From assembly GCA_019120375.1 (NCBI GenBank), contig DWVE01000021.1, positions 1-31,224 on the forward strand: DNA of 31,224 nt, in the 5' to 3' direction. Every line of letters begins with the position of its first letter. Position 1 is the first letter of the stretch. Under the pieces are notes generated by a model, which saw only the letters and a program-made list of their open reading frames with translations, did no database searches and was not told where the DNA came from. The translations under genes and the position numbers were made by a program. Below are positions 15,811 through 23,073 of this stretch, piece by piece. The DNA comes from Allofournierella_A excrementavium (GTDB lineage: Bacteria; Bacillota; Clostridia; Oscillospirales; Ruminococcaceae).

Positions 15811-16222
15811 GGCGCGGGACCTCCCGGCCCGGGGTCAGCTTGCGCAGCAGGGCGAACAGGGTCTGTCGCTCCTCTTCGGTGAGGACGGCCAGCCGCTTTT
15901 CGTCCCAGTCGAAGAACACCTGATGGCTGATGGCAAAGGCCTCCCGGCCCTTTTCGGTCAGGTCCAGCTGGTAGCGGCGGCCCGCCTTCTCCTTGGTAAG
16001 AAAACCATTCTCCACCAGCTTGGTGATGCACCGCTGGGAGTGGCCCCAGTCCAGATGCAGCGCCTCGGTCAGGTCCGAGGGGGTGGTGCCCGGATGCTTG
16101 CCCACATAGATCAGAAAGAACAGCAGGCCGAAGTGCAGGCCCAGTTTTTCCAGCTTTTCGCTGGTGTAGGCGGTGAAATCCCGGTAGAACACCGAGGAAT
16201 GATAAGCCAGTGTGTCAAACAT
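15803..16222 (-). CDS. bilQ: MarR family transcriptional regulator, BilQ-type
   Basis: A 139-residue MarR-type winged-helix protein. The N-terminal dimerisation helix is followed by the DNA-reading domain (about 38-100): TTPSDLTEALHLDWGHSQRC as the helix-turn-helix, VENGFLTKEKAGRRYQLDLT as the beta-wing and LTEKGREAF closing the domain. The start at 16222 has AAAGGAGC 9 bases upstream. A longer in-frame start at 16243 would contain that ribosome site and the operator, so it is rejected. The first gene of the bil operon, it overlaps the reductase start by 8 bases. It probably represses its own operon through the two TTGAC-N3-GTCAA sites in the promoter; the ligand may be the tetrapyrrole substrate (inference). 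Confidence 0.88.
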   Translation of the reverse strand: MFDTLAYHSSVFYRDFTAYTSEKLEKLGLHFGLLFFLIYVGKHPGTTPSDLTEALHLDWGHSQRCITKLVENGFLTKEKAGRRYQLDLTEKGREAFAISHQVFFDWDEKRLAVLTEEERQTLFALLRKLTPGREVPRHV

Positions 16223-16241
16223 TGTTCCCGCTCCTTTCGTC

Positions 16242-16258
16242 ACTTGACATGGTCAAGT
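16242..16258. promoter_or_regulatory. Operator 1: 17-bp perfect inverted repeat at the bil start site
   Basis: ACTTGAC-ATG-GTCAAGT, arms of 7 bases and a 3-base centre. It covers the end of the -10 element and the expected transcription start, where a bound MarR dimer would block initiation. Confidence 0.8.
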
Positions 16259-16283
16259 ATACACCGTTGTTTGACTTTGTCAA
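16256..16283 (-). promoter_or_regulatory. Promoter of the bil operon
   Basis: On the minus strand a perfect TTGACA (16278-16283) and TATACT (16256-16261) are 16 bases apart. A strong promoter sandwiched by two matching operators implies repression-based control. Confidence 0.85.
16271..16283. promoter_or_regulatory. Operator 2: TTGAC-N3-GTCAA over the bil -35 element
   Basis: TTGAC-TTT-GTCAA, the same half-sites and centre length as operator 1, with centres 27 bp apart. It fully overlaps the -35 hexamer on the minus strand. Confidence 0.78.
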
Positions 16284-16294
16284 GTGAAATCCGC

Positions 16295-16330
16295 AAAAAA
16301 ATTTTGCCCCGCCGCAAAGGGCAGGGCAAA
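16295..16330 (-). terminator. Terminator of the MerR regulator gene
   Basis: On the minus strand a TTTGCCC/GGGCAAA stem with a 14-nt loop is followed by ATTTTTTT, 5 bases after the MerR stop. It would insulate the bil promoter from read-through. Confidence 0.6.
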
Positions 16331-16335
16331 GGGGG

Positions 16336-17154
16336 TCAGCGGATGTAGAACATGATCTTGGTGATATACTCGTTCTCGTCGTAGGACGAAAGGTAGTCGT
16401 TGATGCAGAACTCATAGGAGTCGGAGATGATCTCCAGTCCGTTTTCGTCGCAGAAGCGCAGCAGCTCCTGATAGGAGCGGCCCATGGAGGCGTAGTCGCC
16501 AAAGTGGTACAAACTGACGCACCGCCCGGCGGGCAGCTGGCGGATGTTGCTGGCCAGCGGGGTGTTCTCGGTGAGCAGGAACGCCAGCGACGCCTGGATG
16601 AAATCGCCCCGGCGCACCCGCTCCAGCGGGACCGACACGCCGCACTGAAAGAAGATGGGCAGCTGCTTTTCAAAAGAGGCTGCAAAGCACTTTTTGGTGG
16701 CGATGCTTATCTCCCGGGGGCTGAAAGGGGGCTGCACCGGCTCGTAGAGGATATACTGGCCCTTCGTCTGCCCCACATGCACCGCCGCGCGCTGCCGGCG
16801 GAAGGAGTTTGCGCGCTCCATCTGGTCGCAGCGGTGGGCCAGCCGGCTGCGGATGAGGTTCAGCTCGGCGATCTGCTGGTCGATGCGGGTCAGCTGGCTG
16901 CGCAGAAGCACAAGACTGCTGTCGATGGTGTAGTGCTTCATGTGCTCCTGAATTTCCTTCAGCGAGAAGCCTATCTTCTTCATGATGAGGATGGTGTCCA
17001 GAAAATCCAGCTGGGCGGCGCTGTAATAGCGGTAGCCGTTGTCCGGGTCCACCCAGGCCGGGCGGAACAGGCCGATCTTGTCGTAAAAGATCAGGGTCTG
17101 CTTGGAGATGTTCTGGTACTTCGCAAGTTCGCCGATCGAAAAAAGATTTTCCAT
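16336..17154 (-). CDS. MerR family regulator with C-terminal effector-binding domain (BmrR-like)
   Basis: The 272-residue protein has a MerR winged-helix at the N-terminus: FSIGELAKYQNISKQTLIFY, then GLFRPAWVDPDNGYRYYSAA and the IMKKIGFSLKEIQEHM segment. A long dimerisation helix runs over about 78-115, followed by a C-terminal domain of about 150 residues that resembles GyrI-like drug-binding domains. MerR proteins of this kind bind between -35 and -10 of a target promoter and, on ligand binding, untwist it to activate. The start has AAGGAGG. It is divergent from a MATE pump whose promoter has the 19-base spacer expected for such control, so it most likely senses a toxic compound and switches on the pump. 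Confidence 0.88.
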   Translation of the reverse strand: MENLFSIGELAKYQNISKQTLIFYDKIGLFRPAWVDPDNGYRYYSAAQLDFLDTILIMKKIGFSLKEIQEHMKHYTIDSSLVLLRSQLTRIDQQIAELNLIRSRLAHRCDQMERANSFRRQRAAVHVGQTKGQYILYEPVQPPFSPREISIATKKCFAASFEKQLPIFFQCGVSVPLERVRRGDFIQASLAFLLTENTPLASNIRQLPAGRCVSLYHFGDYASMGRSYQELLRFCDENGLEIISDSYEFCINDYLSSYDENEYITKIMFYIR

Positions 17155-17163
17155 ACAGCCTCC

Positions 17164-17194
17164 TTGACATTATAGTTACTGTATCCTTTATTAT
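17164..17194 (+). promoter_or_regulatory. MerR-type promoter/operator of the MATE gene
   Basis: TTGACA (17164-17169) and TATTAT (17189-17194) are separated by 19 bases, longer than normal and typical of MerR-activated promoters. The spacer holds an imperfect dyad, GTTAC-T-GTATC. Confidence 0.75.
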
Positions 17195-17230
17195 AGCCCC
17201 AGGGGACCCCGGCATCAAGGAGGTTATATC

Positions 17231-18556
17231 GTGATCCAAGCGTTTTCAAGGCCGATGAGCTACGGGCAGTATCTGAAGAGCCTGCTGCCCAGCGTTCTGA
17301 CCATGATCTTTCTGTCGTTCTACACCACCATCGACGGCTTTTTCGTCTCCCGCTATGCGGGTTCGGACGCGCTGGCGGGCATCAACATCGTCATCCCCAT
17401 CACCTGCGTCACCTTCGGCGTTGCGGTGATGCTGGCCACCGGGGCGGGCGCCATCATCGGCGAGCACCTGGGCCGCGGCGAGATGGAGCAGGCAAACCGC
17501 ATTTTCAGCTTCATGTGTCTGGTGCTGCTGGCCTTTTCGGTGGCGTTCACCGCCCTGGGCGTGGCCTTTCTGCGCCCCATCGCGGTGCTGCTGGGCAGCA
17601 GCGAGCGGCTGATGCCCCATGTGCTGCCCTATGCGCTGGTGGTGTTTCTGGGCACGGTGCCCATGGCGTTCAAGCTGTTCTTCGAGTATCTGGTGCGCAG
17701 CGACGGCAACTCCAAGGTGGGGCTTGCCATGTCGGTGGCGGGTCTGGTGCTGAACGTGGGGCTGGACTATCTCTTTGTGGGCGTGTTCGGCCTGGGCACG
17801 CTGGGCGCGGCCTGGGGCACCACCCTCTCCATCACGGCCAGCGCCCTCATCGGGCTCGTCTACTTTCTGCGGTTCGGCAACATCCGCTTTGCCCGCCCCA
17901 AAGCGGACGCAAAGGTGCTGCTCAAATCCTGCACCAACGGCAGCAGCGAGATGTTCACCGAGTTCTCCACCGGCATCACCACCCTGCTGTTCAACCTGAT
18001 GGTGATGAAATACTTCGGCGAGGACGGGGTGGCCGCCGTGACCATCATCATGTACATCTACTACTTCTTCATCTCCTTCTACATGGGTATCGCGGTGGCG
18101 GTGGCTCCGGTGGTGAGCTACAACGTGGGCGCGCAAAACCCGGCCAAGATTCGGGAGATGCTGCGTTACAGCTTCCGCACCATCGCCGTCACGGCGGCGC
18201 TCATCCTGGCCGCGTCGCTGCTGGGGGGCCAGGCCATCATCCACCTCTTCGTGCAGAGCGGCAACGTGTTTGACATCACCTGGCAGGCCCTCCGTCTGTT
18301 CAGTCCGGTGTTCGTGTTCATCGGCTTCAACGTGTTCCTCTCGGGCTATTTCACCGCCCTGGGCAACGGGCTGACCAGCGCGGTCATCTCGCTGCTGCGC
18401 AGCCTGGTGCTGGTGGTGTTGTTCATCGCGGTACTGCCGCTGCTGCTGGAGGAAAACGGCATCTGGCTGACCATGCCCTTCTCCGAAGCGGCGACCGTTC
18501 TCGTGGCGGTGCAGCTCTACCGCATGCAGGGCAGGCCGCCGGCAGCCACGGCGTAA
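17231..18556 (+). CDS. MATE family efflux transporter
   Basis: A 441-residue, twelve-helix multidrug and toxic-compound extrusion protein that uses a sodium or proton gradient. Family features include the first helix LLPSVLTMIFLSFYTTIDGF, then ALAGINIVIPI, ATGAGAIIGEHLGRGE after helix 2, and the second-half equivalents GIAVAVAPVVSYNVGAQN and LSGYFTALGNG. The gene begins with GTG at 17231, chosen because AAGGAGG sits 7 bases before it. It has its own promoter with a 19-base spacer, divergent from the MerR gene, and ends at a strong terminator. Substrates cannot be deduced. The protein looks full length and intact. Confidence 0.94.
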   Translation: MIQAFSRPMSYGQYLKSLLPSVLTMIFLSFYTTIDGFFVSRYAGSDALAGINIVIPITCVTFGVAVMLATGAGAIIGEHLGRGEMEQANRIFSFMCLVLLAFSVAFTALGVAFLRPIAVLLGSSERLMPHVLPYALVVFLGTVPMAFKLFFEYLVRSDGNSKVGLAMSVAGLVLNVGLDYLFVGVFGLGTLGAAWGTTLSITASALIGLVYFLRFGNIRFARPKADAKVLLKSCTNGSSEMFTEFSTGITTLLFNLMVMKYFGEDGVAAVTIIMYIYYFFISFYMGIAVAVAPVVSYNVGAQNPAKIREMLRYSFRTIAVTAALILAASLLGGQAIIHLFVQSGNVFDITWQALRLFSPVFVFIGFNVFLSGYFTALGNGLTSAVISLLRSLVLVVLFIAVLPLLLEENGIWLTMPFSEAATVLVAVQLYRMQGRPPAATA

Positions 18557-18579
18557 AGCGCGCCCCAAGAAAAACAAGA

Positions 18580-18620
18580 AAGCCCGCAGAGCCCTGCGAA
18601 CAAGGGCCCTGCGGGCTTTT
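18580..18620. terminator. Bidirectional terminator after the MATE gene
   Basis: A 10-bp outer stem AAGCCCGCAG/CTGCGGGCTT with an inner GCCCT/AGGGC stem is followed by TTTT on the plus strand and TTCTTGTTTTT on the minus strand. It also serves the convergent gene ending at 18655. Confidence 0.85.
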
Positions 18621-18654
18621 GTGATGCCGGAAAGGGCGGGGCGTGCGTCCGCGT

Positions 18655-19506
18655 TCAGCCCTCTTCCGCCGGCTGGGAGAACCAGCGGCGAACAAAGGCG
18701 TCCGCCGGGTCTTCCTGCCCCGGGAGAAGGTAAAAATACAGCCGTTCCTCATCCTCCGGGGTGCGCAGATAAAGGCCGCTGCCCTTGCCGCGGGGCAGGG
18801 GCTTGACCTGAAGAGAGCAGGAAGAGGAGTTCGGCAGATAGAGAACGGAGGTGCCGTAAAAGTCGGTGAGGATGCACACCGGTCCGGCGTCCGTCATGGC
18901 GCAGAAGCATTCGGGGTCCGGCCGGCGCTGGAGGAGGTAAAGCAGACTGCGGTTTTTGCCCCGCAGGAAGATATGGTCCAGGACCTGGCCGCCGAAGCGA
19001 TAGGCCAGGAGAGAGGTGTAGTACATGGCATAGCTCTCCTGCAAAAGCTGTGCAAAAGCGGGGGAGTCGGGATGCCGCAGGGGCGGTCGGCGGTCGGCGG
19101 GCTGGCCCAGCAGGAGGCTGAGGACAGGGTAGAGCTGGTCCTCTTTTGTCTTGTTGTAGGAAAAGCCGGTCCGGCCGCCGTCTTTGAGCCGGACGGTGAC
19201 CGTGCATTTTATCAGCTGGACGGAATAACCGACCTGCGCCACGTCGCCGGGCCGGATGCGCCACACATCCAGTCTGCCGCCGGCCATGCGCTGGAGGCAG
19301 ACCTCGCCGCCGAACCAGGCGGTGACATATTCCGGCGCGCCGGAGTACTGATGAATGCGGGGGATGAGGGTGATGTTCCCCGGCGGCATGCCCGCGGCGT
19401 TCCAGTCCGCCAGCGCGGCCCGGAAGGGGGCGGGCACCTCGCTCCAATCGTACATCCGCTTGGGCCAGGAAGCGAGGGTCGGCCGGCGGTCTTCGCGAAT
19501 ATTCAT
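18655..19506 (-). CDS. Hypothetical protein, possibly tandem PH-like domains
   Basis: A 283-residue soluble protein that I cannot assign to a family. It has no signal peptide or membrane segment. A central part (about 45-130) has alternating beta-strand character ending in a helix, with LQRMAGGRLDVWRIRPGDVA and CTVTVRLKDGGRTGFSYN, which resembles a bacterial PH-type fold. A second similar stretch (FCAMTDAGPVCILTDFYGTS, then a helix) follows at about 195-270. The start at 19506 is preferred because AAGGAG precedes it. It lies 19 bases after a membrane gene whose C-terminus also looks PH-like, so the three leftward genes may form one envelope-associated operon. Confidence 0.65.
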   Translation of the reverse strand: MNIREDRRPTLASWPKRMYDWSEVPAPFRAALADWNAAGMPPGNITLIPRIHQYSGAPEYVTAWFGGEVCLQRMAGGRLDVWRIRPGDVAQVGYSVQLIKCTVTVRLKDGGRTGFSYNKTKEDQLYPVLSLLLGQPADRRPPLRHPDSPAFAQLLQESYAMYYTSLLAYRFGGQVLDHIFLRGKNRSLLYLLQRRPDPECFCAMTDAGPVCILTDFYGTSVLYLPNSSSCSLQVKPLPRGKGSGLYLRTPEDEERLYFYLLPGQEDPADAFVRRWFSQPAEEG

Positions 19507-19525
19507 GGGGACTCCTTCCATGTGT

Positions 19526-20122
19526 TTAACGGGGCATAAACTGGGCTTTTATGGCTTCCACAACCTTTGGAATGGCCGCAGACACGCGCTTTGTGAGAGG
19601 TACATGCGGGCGAGGCGGCTCCACTTCAAATCGTCCCCCATGTGCAAGTACATGCTCTATGATGAGCGACTGCAATTTCTTCGAGTGCCGCCAACTCCTG
19701 TATGAGATCGTGCCATATCGTTCGCCTTCGGCTGTGTAAAAATCATAGCCTCGGAAAAATCGGCGATTCTGCTTGATCAGCGCGATTTTTTCCCATTCAT
19801 ACCGTTCGGGCGGTTTGGCCAAGGAAGGGATTTCTCCAAAAATCGGCTCAATGCAAACAGCTGTTTGATCGATCGTAAGTTTTTGGTTCAAGAGGAATAT
19901 CAAGAAGTATACAGACAACGCCGCGAAAAGCACAGCAATTACATATCCGTCCCCCCTCTTTGGGTTGCCGTAATAATCTCTGCCCCTTGCCATCATGAAT
20001 TCTGCTAAAAAGCCAATGCCAATCAGTATGGATGCCACCGGAAGCAGGCCAAAAAACCGTCTGAAAAACTTCGGGTAAAAAACAAGCCTCTCATTGTTTG
20101 CAAACGATTTGTCGAAACTCAT
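19526..20122 (-). CDS. Two-helix membrane protein with a C-terminal PH-like domain, unknown function
   Basis: The 198-residue protein has membrane segments at about 22-43 and 61-78, then a soluble domain with a strand-rich pattern (LTIDQTAVCIEPIFGEI, WEKIALIKQN, YDFYTAEGERYGTISY) and a terminal helix, as in bacterial PH-domain (YdbS/YcxB-like) proteins. The family is not certain. It overlaps the upstream gene by 4 bases (ATGA) and is codon-poor in G and C compared with neighbours, which suggests a different history. No catalytic residues are visible. Confidence 0.68.
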   Translation of the reverse strand: MSFDKSFANNERLVFYPKFFRRFFGLLPVASILIGIGFLAEFMMARGRDYYGNPKRGDGYVIAVLFAALSVYFLIFLLNQKLTIDQTAVCIEPIFGEIPSLAKPPERYEWEKIALIKQNRRFFRGYDFYTAEGERYGTISYRSWRHSKKLQSLIIEHVLAHGGRFEVEPPRPHVPLTKRVSAAIPKVVEAIKAQFMPR

Positions 20123-20712
20123 TTTTCTTTTCCTTCCCCGTTCAAATCATATGACCGCAAATAGCGCCATAACGCATAGCGATCATATAGGAATATCGGT
20201 GCGCCGAACGTAGATAGCATGAAATATACCACGAAAATGCAGTGATCGAATTGCGACATTTCTGCAAGTGAGGGGACAGAGTTCCCTTTCAACAGGAAAC
20301 CGCACTGTATCCACGCGATATAGAGGTTGCAAATGCTCCAGACGACCCATAAAATACTCCAGAATCTTGCATGCCTGTCCGCGCTCGGAATCAGTGCTTC
20401 GACCAATTTCCACCATATACCAACCTCAAGCGCTGCTCTAAAAAGAATCAGGAGTGCTTGAAAAAGCGGAGCGGGGAAGGGGACCACCGCCAACAGAATA
20501 TCCACGGCTATGGCGGCGCCACCCATTATACCGACCACCACTTTGTCGCGCTTTTTGGAAATGAAGAAAATCACAACGATCACAAGCAACAGTGTTCCAT
20601 CGATTTTTCCCCTGGCCATGCTCCAGAAGCCAAGACAGAGGAAGAGCTGATACACAAAGCGTCCTCGCCGCGCTATATACGCATTTGTTTCCGCCGGACT
20701 GTTCTGCAGCAT
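20119..20712 (-). CDS. Polytopic membrane protein of unknown function
   Basis: A 197-residue protein with about five hydrophobic segments: FVYQLFLCLGFWSMA, LLLVIVVIFFI, VVGIMGGAAIAVDILLAVV, a pair around ALLILFRAALEVGIWW and FWSILWVVWSICNLYIAW, and CIFVVYFMLSTFGAPIFLY. I see no known family motif. The start at 20712 has GAGGTG 8 bases upstream; longer in-frame starts add a Cys/Arg/Pro-rich segment that does not look like protein. It is the first gene of the pair with the PH-like membrane gene, coupled by an ATGA overlap, and shares its lower GC. The two could form a membrane complex. Confidence 0.66.
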   Translation of the reverse strand: MLQNSPAETNAYIARRGRFVYQLFLCLGFWSMARGKIDGTLLLVIVVIFFISKKRDKVVVGIMGGAAIAVDILLAVVPFPAPLFQALLILFRAALEVGIWWKLVEALIPSADRHARFWSILWVVWSICNLYIAWIQCGFLLKGNSVPSLAEMSQFDHCIFVVYFMLSTFGAPIFLYDRYALWRYLRSYDLNGEGKEK

Positions 20713-20929
20713 TATCTCACCTCGCAATCGTTCAACACAAGCCGTTTGTTCAGCTATAGTGACAGGCAGCATTGCAGGGCATGGCCGCGGATGGATAGAA
20801 ACGAACAAGGTGCATTTGATGCACGCATAGTTCCAGGGGCCTTTTTTGGCCTTGCCGTGTTGGACCGGAACACGACCGGGGCATTGACCCTGCCGGCAAA
20901 ATCCTTGTGGCTTTGACCTTGGGAAAAAC

Positions 20930-21163
20930 TCAGTCCGCCGGCAGATACACCCCGAACACGCCGTTAGAAAACTCCCCGCCGGCAAAGCGGCGGACGACGC
21001 CGTCGATCTCCACCTCATAAACATGGAACACCTTCTCCGCGCCGTGGCGGGGGTCGGTGACGATGGCGGTCTCCCTGCAGTCCCGCCAGGGATATTTGAA
21101 AAGGTTCACGCCGAAGGCTTTGCACTCCCCGGTGGGGCCGGCGGACTCAAATCTCCAGTCCAT
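20930..21163 (-). CDS. Small hypothetical protein
   Basis: A 77-residue protein without recognised family. The pattern is mostly beta-strand: FHVYEVEIDGVVRRFAGGEF and GVFGVYLP at the end, with no membrane segment or cysteine pair (one lone Cys29 and Cys14). It starts 15 bases after the flavodoxin gene stop, with a purine-rich GGGGGAAAAAG ribosome site, so it is the last gene of the leftward operon. Its reading frame has normal GC-rich third positions, supporting that it is real. Confidence 0.6.
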   Translation of the reverse strand: MDWRFESAGPTGECKAFGVNLFKYPWRDCRETAIVTDPRHGAEKVFHVYEVEIDGVVRRFAGGEFSNGVFGVYLPAD

Positions 21164-21178
21164 CTTTTTCCCCCTGCG

Positions 21179-21625
21179 TCACGTCGTCTCAAGTCCCCGG
21201 TAAAACGCCCGCGCCTTCTCCAGGTCCTTCTCGTTGGGGCGGCCCTTGGCGAGGCCGCCCACCAGTTTGAAGGGGCCGAAGGTGTCGTAGCCCTTGCAGC
21301 TGAATTCGCCCAGCACCGGGCAGCCTTTTTTCGCGGCGATCTGAGCCAGCGCTTTTGCGCCGGTGCCCTTTGCGCCGCCGTAGGTGTAGACGAAGAACAC
21401 CGGCTTGCCCGCGGGCAGATACTGCCGGGCGAAGGAGGCCACCGCCTTGTGCATCTCAAAGCCGTAGATGCCGGAGGCAAAGCCGATGCGGTCGTATTCT
21501 TCCAGCCGCACCGCCTGCCGGGTGCGCACGTCGATGAGGTCGGCGCCGCCCGCCCGGGCCATAGCCTCCACTACCTTGCGGGTGTTGCCATGGTGGCAGG
21601 AAAGATAGCAAATCGCCGTTTTCAT
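21179..21625 (-). CDS. Flavodoxin family protein
   Basis: A 148-residue flavodoxin-like domain: the phosphate loop YLSCHHGNTRKVV (7-19), then IGFASGIYGFEMHKA for the 50s loop and VFFVYTYGGAKGTGAKAL for the 90s loop. It probably binds FMN and carries electrons or acts as a small NAD(P)H-linked reductase. The start at 21625 overlaps the SDR stop (ATGA). It differs from the bil-operon flavodoxin in sequence and in context. The partner may be the SDR or an unlinked enzyme. Confidence 0.85.
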   Translation of the reverse strand: MKTAICYLSCHHGNTRKVVEAMARAGGADLIDVRTRQAVRLEEYDRIGFASGIYGFEMHKAVASFARQYLPAGKPVFFVYTYGGAKGTGAKALAQIAAKKGCPVLGEFSCKGYDTFGPFKLVGGLAKGRPNEKDLEKARAFYRGLETT

Positions 21626-22338
21626 TCTTCGTTCCCTCCTTGCAGCGTCCAGCCGAAGTCGTTGTGGTAGATCATCTGGCGGGTCATGCCGCCGTCGATG
21701 CAGATGTTCTCGCCGGTGATGAAGCCCGCCTTGTCCGAGCAGAGGAACAGCACCATGCAGGCGATGTCCAGCGGGGTGCCCACCCGCCCGGCGGGCTGCT
21801 GAGCGGCGTCCGGGCCGGTCCACACCGCGTCGCCGGTCTCGATCCAGCCCGGGGAGATGCTGTTCACCCGCACTCTGCCCGCAAGGCTCACCGCCAGGGC
21901 GTGGGTCAGCGCCGAGATGCCGCCTTTGGCCGCGGTGTAGCTCTCGGTCTGGGGCTGGCTCATCCGGTCCCGGGAGGAGGAGATGTTCACCACCGCCGCC
22001 CCCGGCGCAAAATGGGGCGCGAACAGCTTGGTCAGGTAGAAGGGGGCGGTCACCCCCACCCGCAGAGCATAGTTGAACTCCTCATAGCTGCACTCGCCGA
22101 TGCCCTTCATCAGGGGCAGGGCGTTGTTGATGAGGTAGTCCACATGGCCGTGGTCCGCGATGACCTTGCGGGCAAACTCCTCCAGCACCGCCCGGTCGGC
22201 CAGATCGCCCACAAAATAATCATTCGGCAGAAGGTCGATGACGCACACCTCGGCCCCGGCTTCGCGGAATTCCCGGGCAATGGCCTTGCCGATGCCCTTC
22301 GCGCCACCGGTCACGACGGCGACTTTGTTTTCAAACAT
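21622..22338 (-). CDS. Short-chain dehydrogenase/reductase (SDR)
   Basis: A 238-residue classical SDR with the NAD(P)-binding TGGAKGIG at 10-17, the structural NNA at 71-73, and catalytic Ser in NISSS (about 120-122), Tyr134 and Lys138 (YTAAK). The C-terminal SPGWIET and ENICIDGG blocks are standard. It probably interconverts an alcohol and a ketone; the substrate is unknown. The Asp35 after the second strand (VCVIDLL) favours NAD over NADP. The ribosome site AAAGGAGG is strong. It is coupled to the flavodoxin gene downstream and 13 bases from the TIGR04076 gene upstream. Confidence 0.9.
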   Translation of the reverse strand: MFENKVAVVTGGAKGIGKAIAREFREAGAEVCVIDLLPNDYFVGDLADRAVLEEFARKVIADHGHVDYLINNALPLMKGIGECSYEEFNYALRVGVTAPFYLTKLFAPHFAPGAAVVNISSSRDRMSQPQTESYTAAKGGISALTHALAVSLAGRVRVNSISPGWIETGDAVWTGPDAAQQPAGRVGTPLDIACMVLFLCSDKAGFITGENICIDGGMTRQMIYHNDFGWTLQGGNEE

Positions 22339-22351
22339 GGCGTTTCCTCCT

Positions 22352-22666
22352 TTAGTCCGCGTCCTCGTCCAGCGCCTCTACAAGAAAGCTCACCGGACGG
22401 AATCCGTCGTTGCAGGAGAGCATGGCGGAGCGGGGATTTTTCATCCAGCCGTCATAGAAATTCTCCGCGCCGTGGCTCAGGGCCAGCACAAAGGGGGAGA
22501 GGGTGTCCCAGGCGCTGGGGCAAAAGCCTTCCGGCTTCTGCCAGCCGTTGGCGATGAACACCTGGCCCTCCCGCAGATTACAGGCGTGCTCGATGGGGTT
22601 TTCGTAGCGCGCCATCAGGTCCTCATACCGGGCGATGCGCATGACGGTGATCCTGCACTTTTTCAT
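22352..22666 (-). CDS. TIGR04076 family protein
   Basis: A 104-residue soluble protein matching the layout of the TIGR04076 family as I remember it: MKKCRITVMR at the start, a Cys followed by EGQVFIANGW, then KPEGFCPSAWDTLSPFVLAL and a final strand with CNDGFRPVSF. The conserved GFCPSAW is the clearest marker. The function of the family is not known. The start codon overlaps the deformylase stop (ATGA). Conserved Cys residues (4, 29, 49 and about 85) could bind metal or act in redox chemistry, which would suit the neighbouring flavodoxin (inference). Confidence 0.75.
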   Translation of the reverse strand: MKKCRITVMRIARYEDLMARYENPIEHACNLREGQVFIANGWQKPEGFCPSAWDTLSPFVLALSHGAENFYDGWMKNPRSAMLSCNDGFRPVSFLVEALDEDAD

Positions 22667-23073
22667 ATGATGATACCCTCGCAGTGGTCGATCTCATGCT
22701 GGATGATCTGGGCGGACCAGCCGGTCCAGGTCTTGAACCGCTCCCGGAACTGCTCGTCCTGATATTTCACCTTGATGGTCTTCCAGCGCTTTGTCCTGCG
22801 GGTGCCGGTGAGAGACAGGCACCCCTCTTCGGCCTCGTAGGGGCCGCTTTTCTTGACGATCTCCGGGTTGAACAGCACCCGGTAGACCCCCTCGTCATCA
22901 AAGGCGATGATGCGCTTTGCCACACCGATCATGTTGGCGGCCATGCCCACACAGCCGTCGGCGTGGGCCTCCAGCGTCTCCAGCAGATCGGCGGCCACCG
23001 GCAGATCATCCGGCGTGGCGGGTTCAGATTTTCGCGCCAGAAACAGCACATCCTTGCAAATCTCTTGTACCAT
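22663..23073 (-). CDS. Peptide deformylase-like metalloprotein (variant motif 1)
   Basis: A 136-residue member of the peptide deformylase family, which removes the formyl group from nascent proteins. Metal ligands are all present: Cys85 in EGCLS, and His126 and His130 with catalytic Glu127 in QHEIDH. Motif 1 (GxGxAAxQxG) reads CVGMAANMIG: the oxyanion Gln is Met48. Such Met-containing forms occur in a Clostridia subfamily, probably a secondary or specialised deformylase. The protein stops right after the HExxH helix (DHCEGIII), without the extra C-terminal helix of E. coli Def. The start has AAGGAG, inside the SGNH gene (50-base overlap). Confidence 0.82.
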   Translation of the reverse strand: MVQEICKDVLFLARKSEPATPDDLPVAADLLETLEAHADGCVGMAANMIGVAKRIIAFDDEGVYRVLFNPEIVKKSGPYEAEEGCLSLTGTRRTKRWKTIKVKYQDEQFRERFKTWTGWSAQIIQHEIDHCEGIII

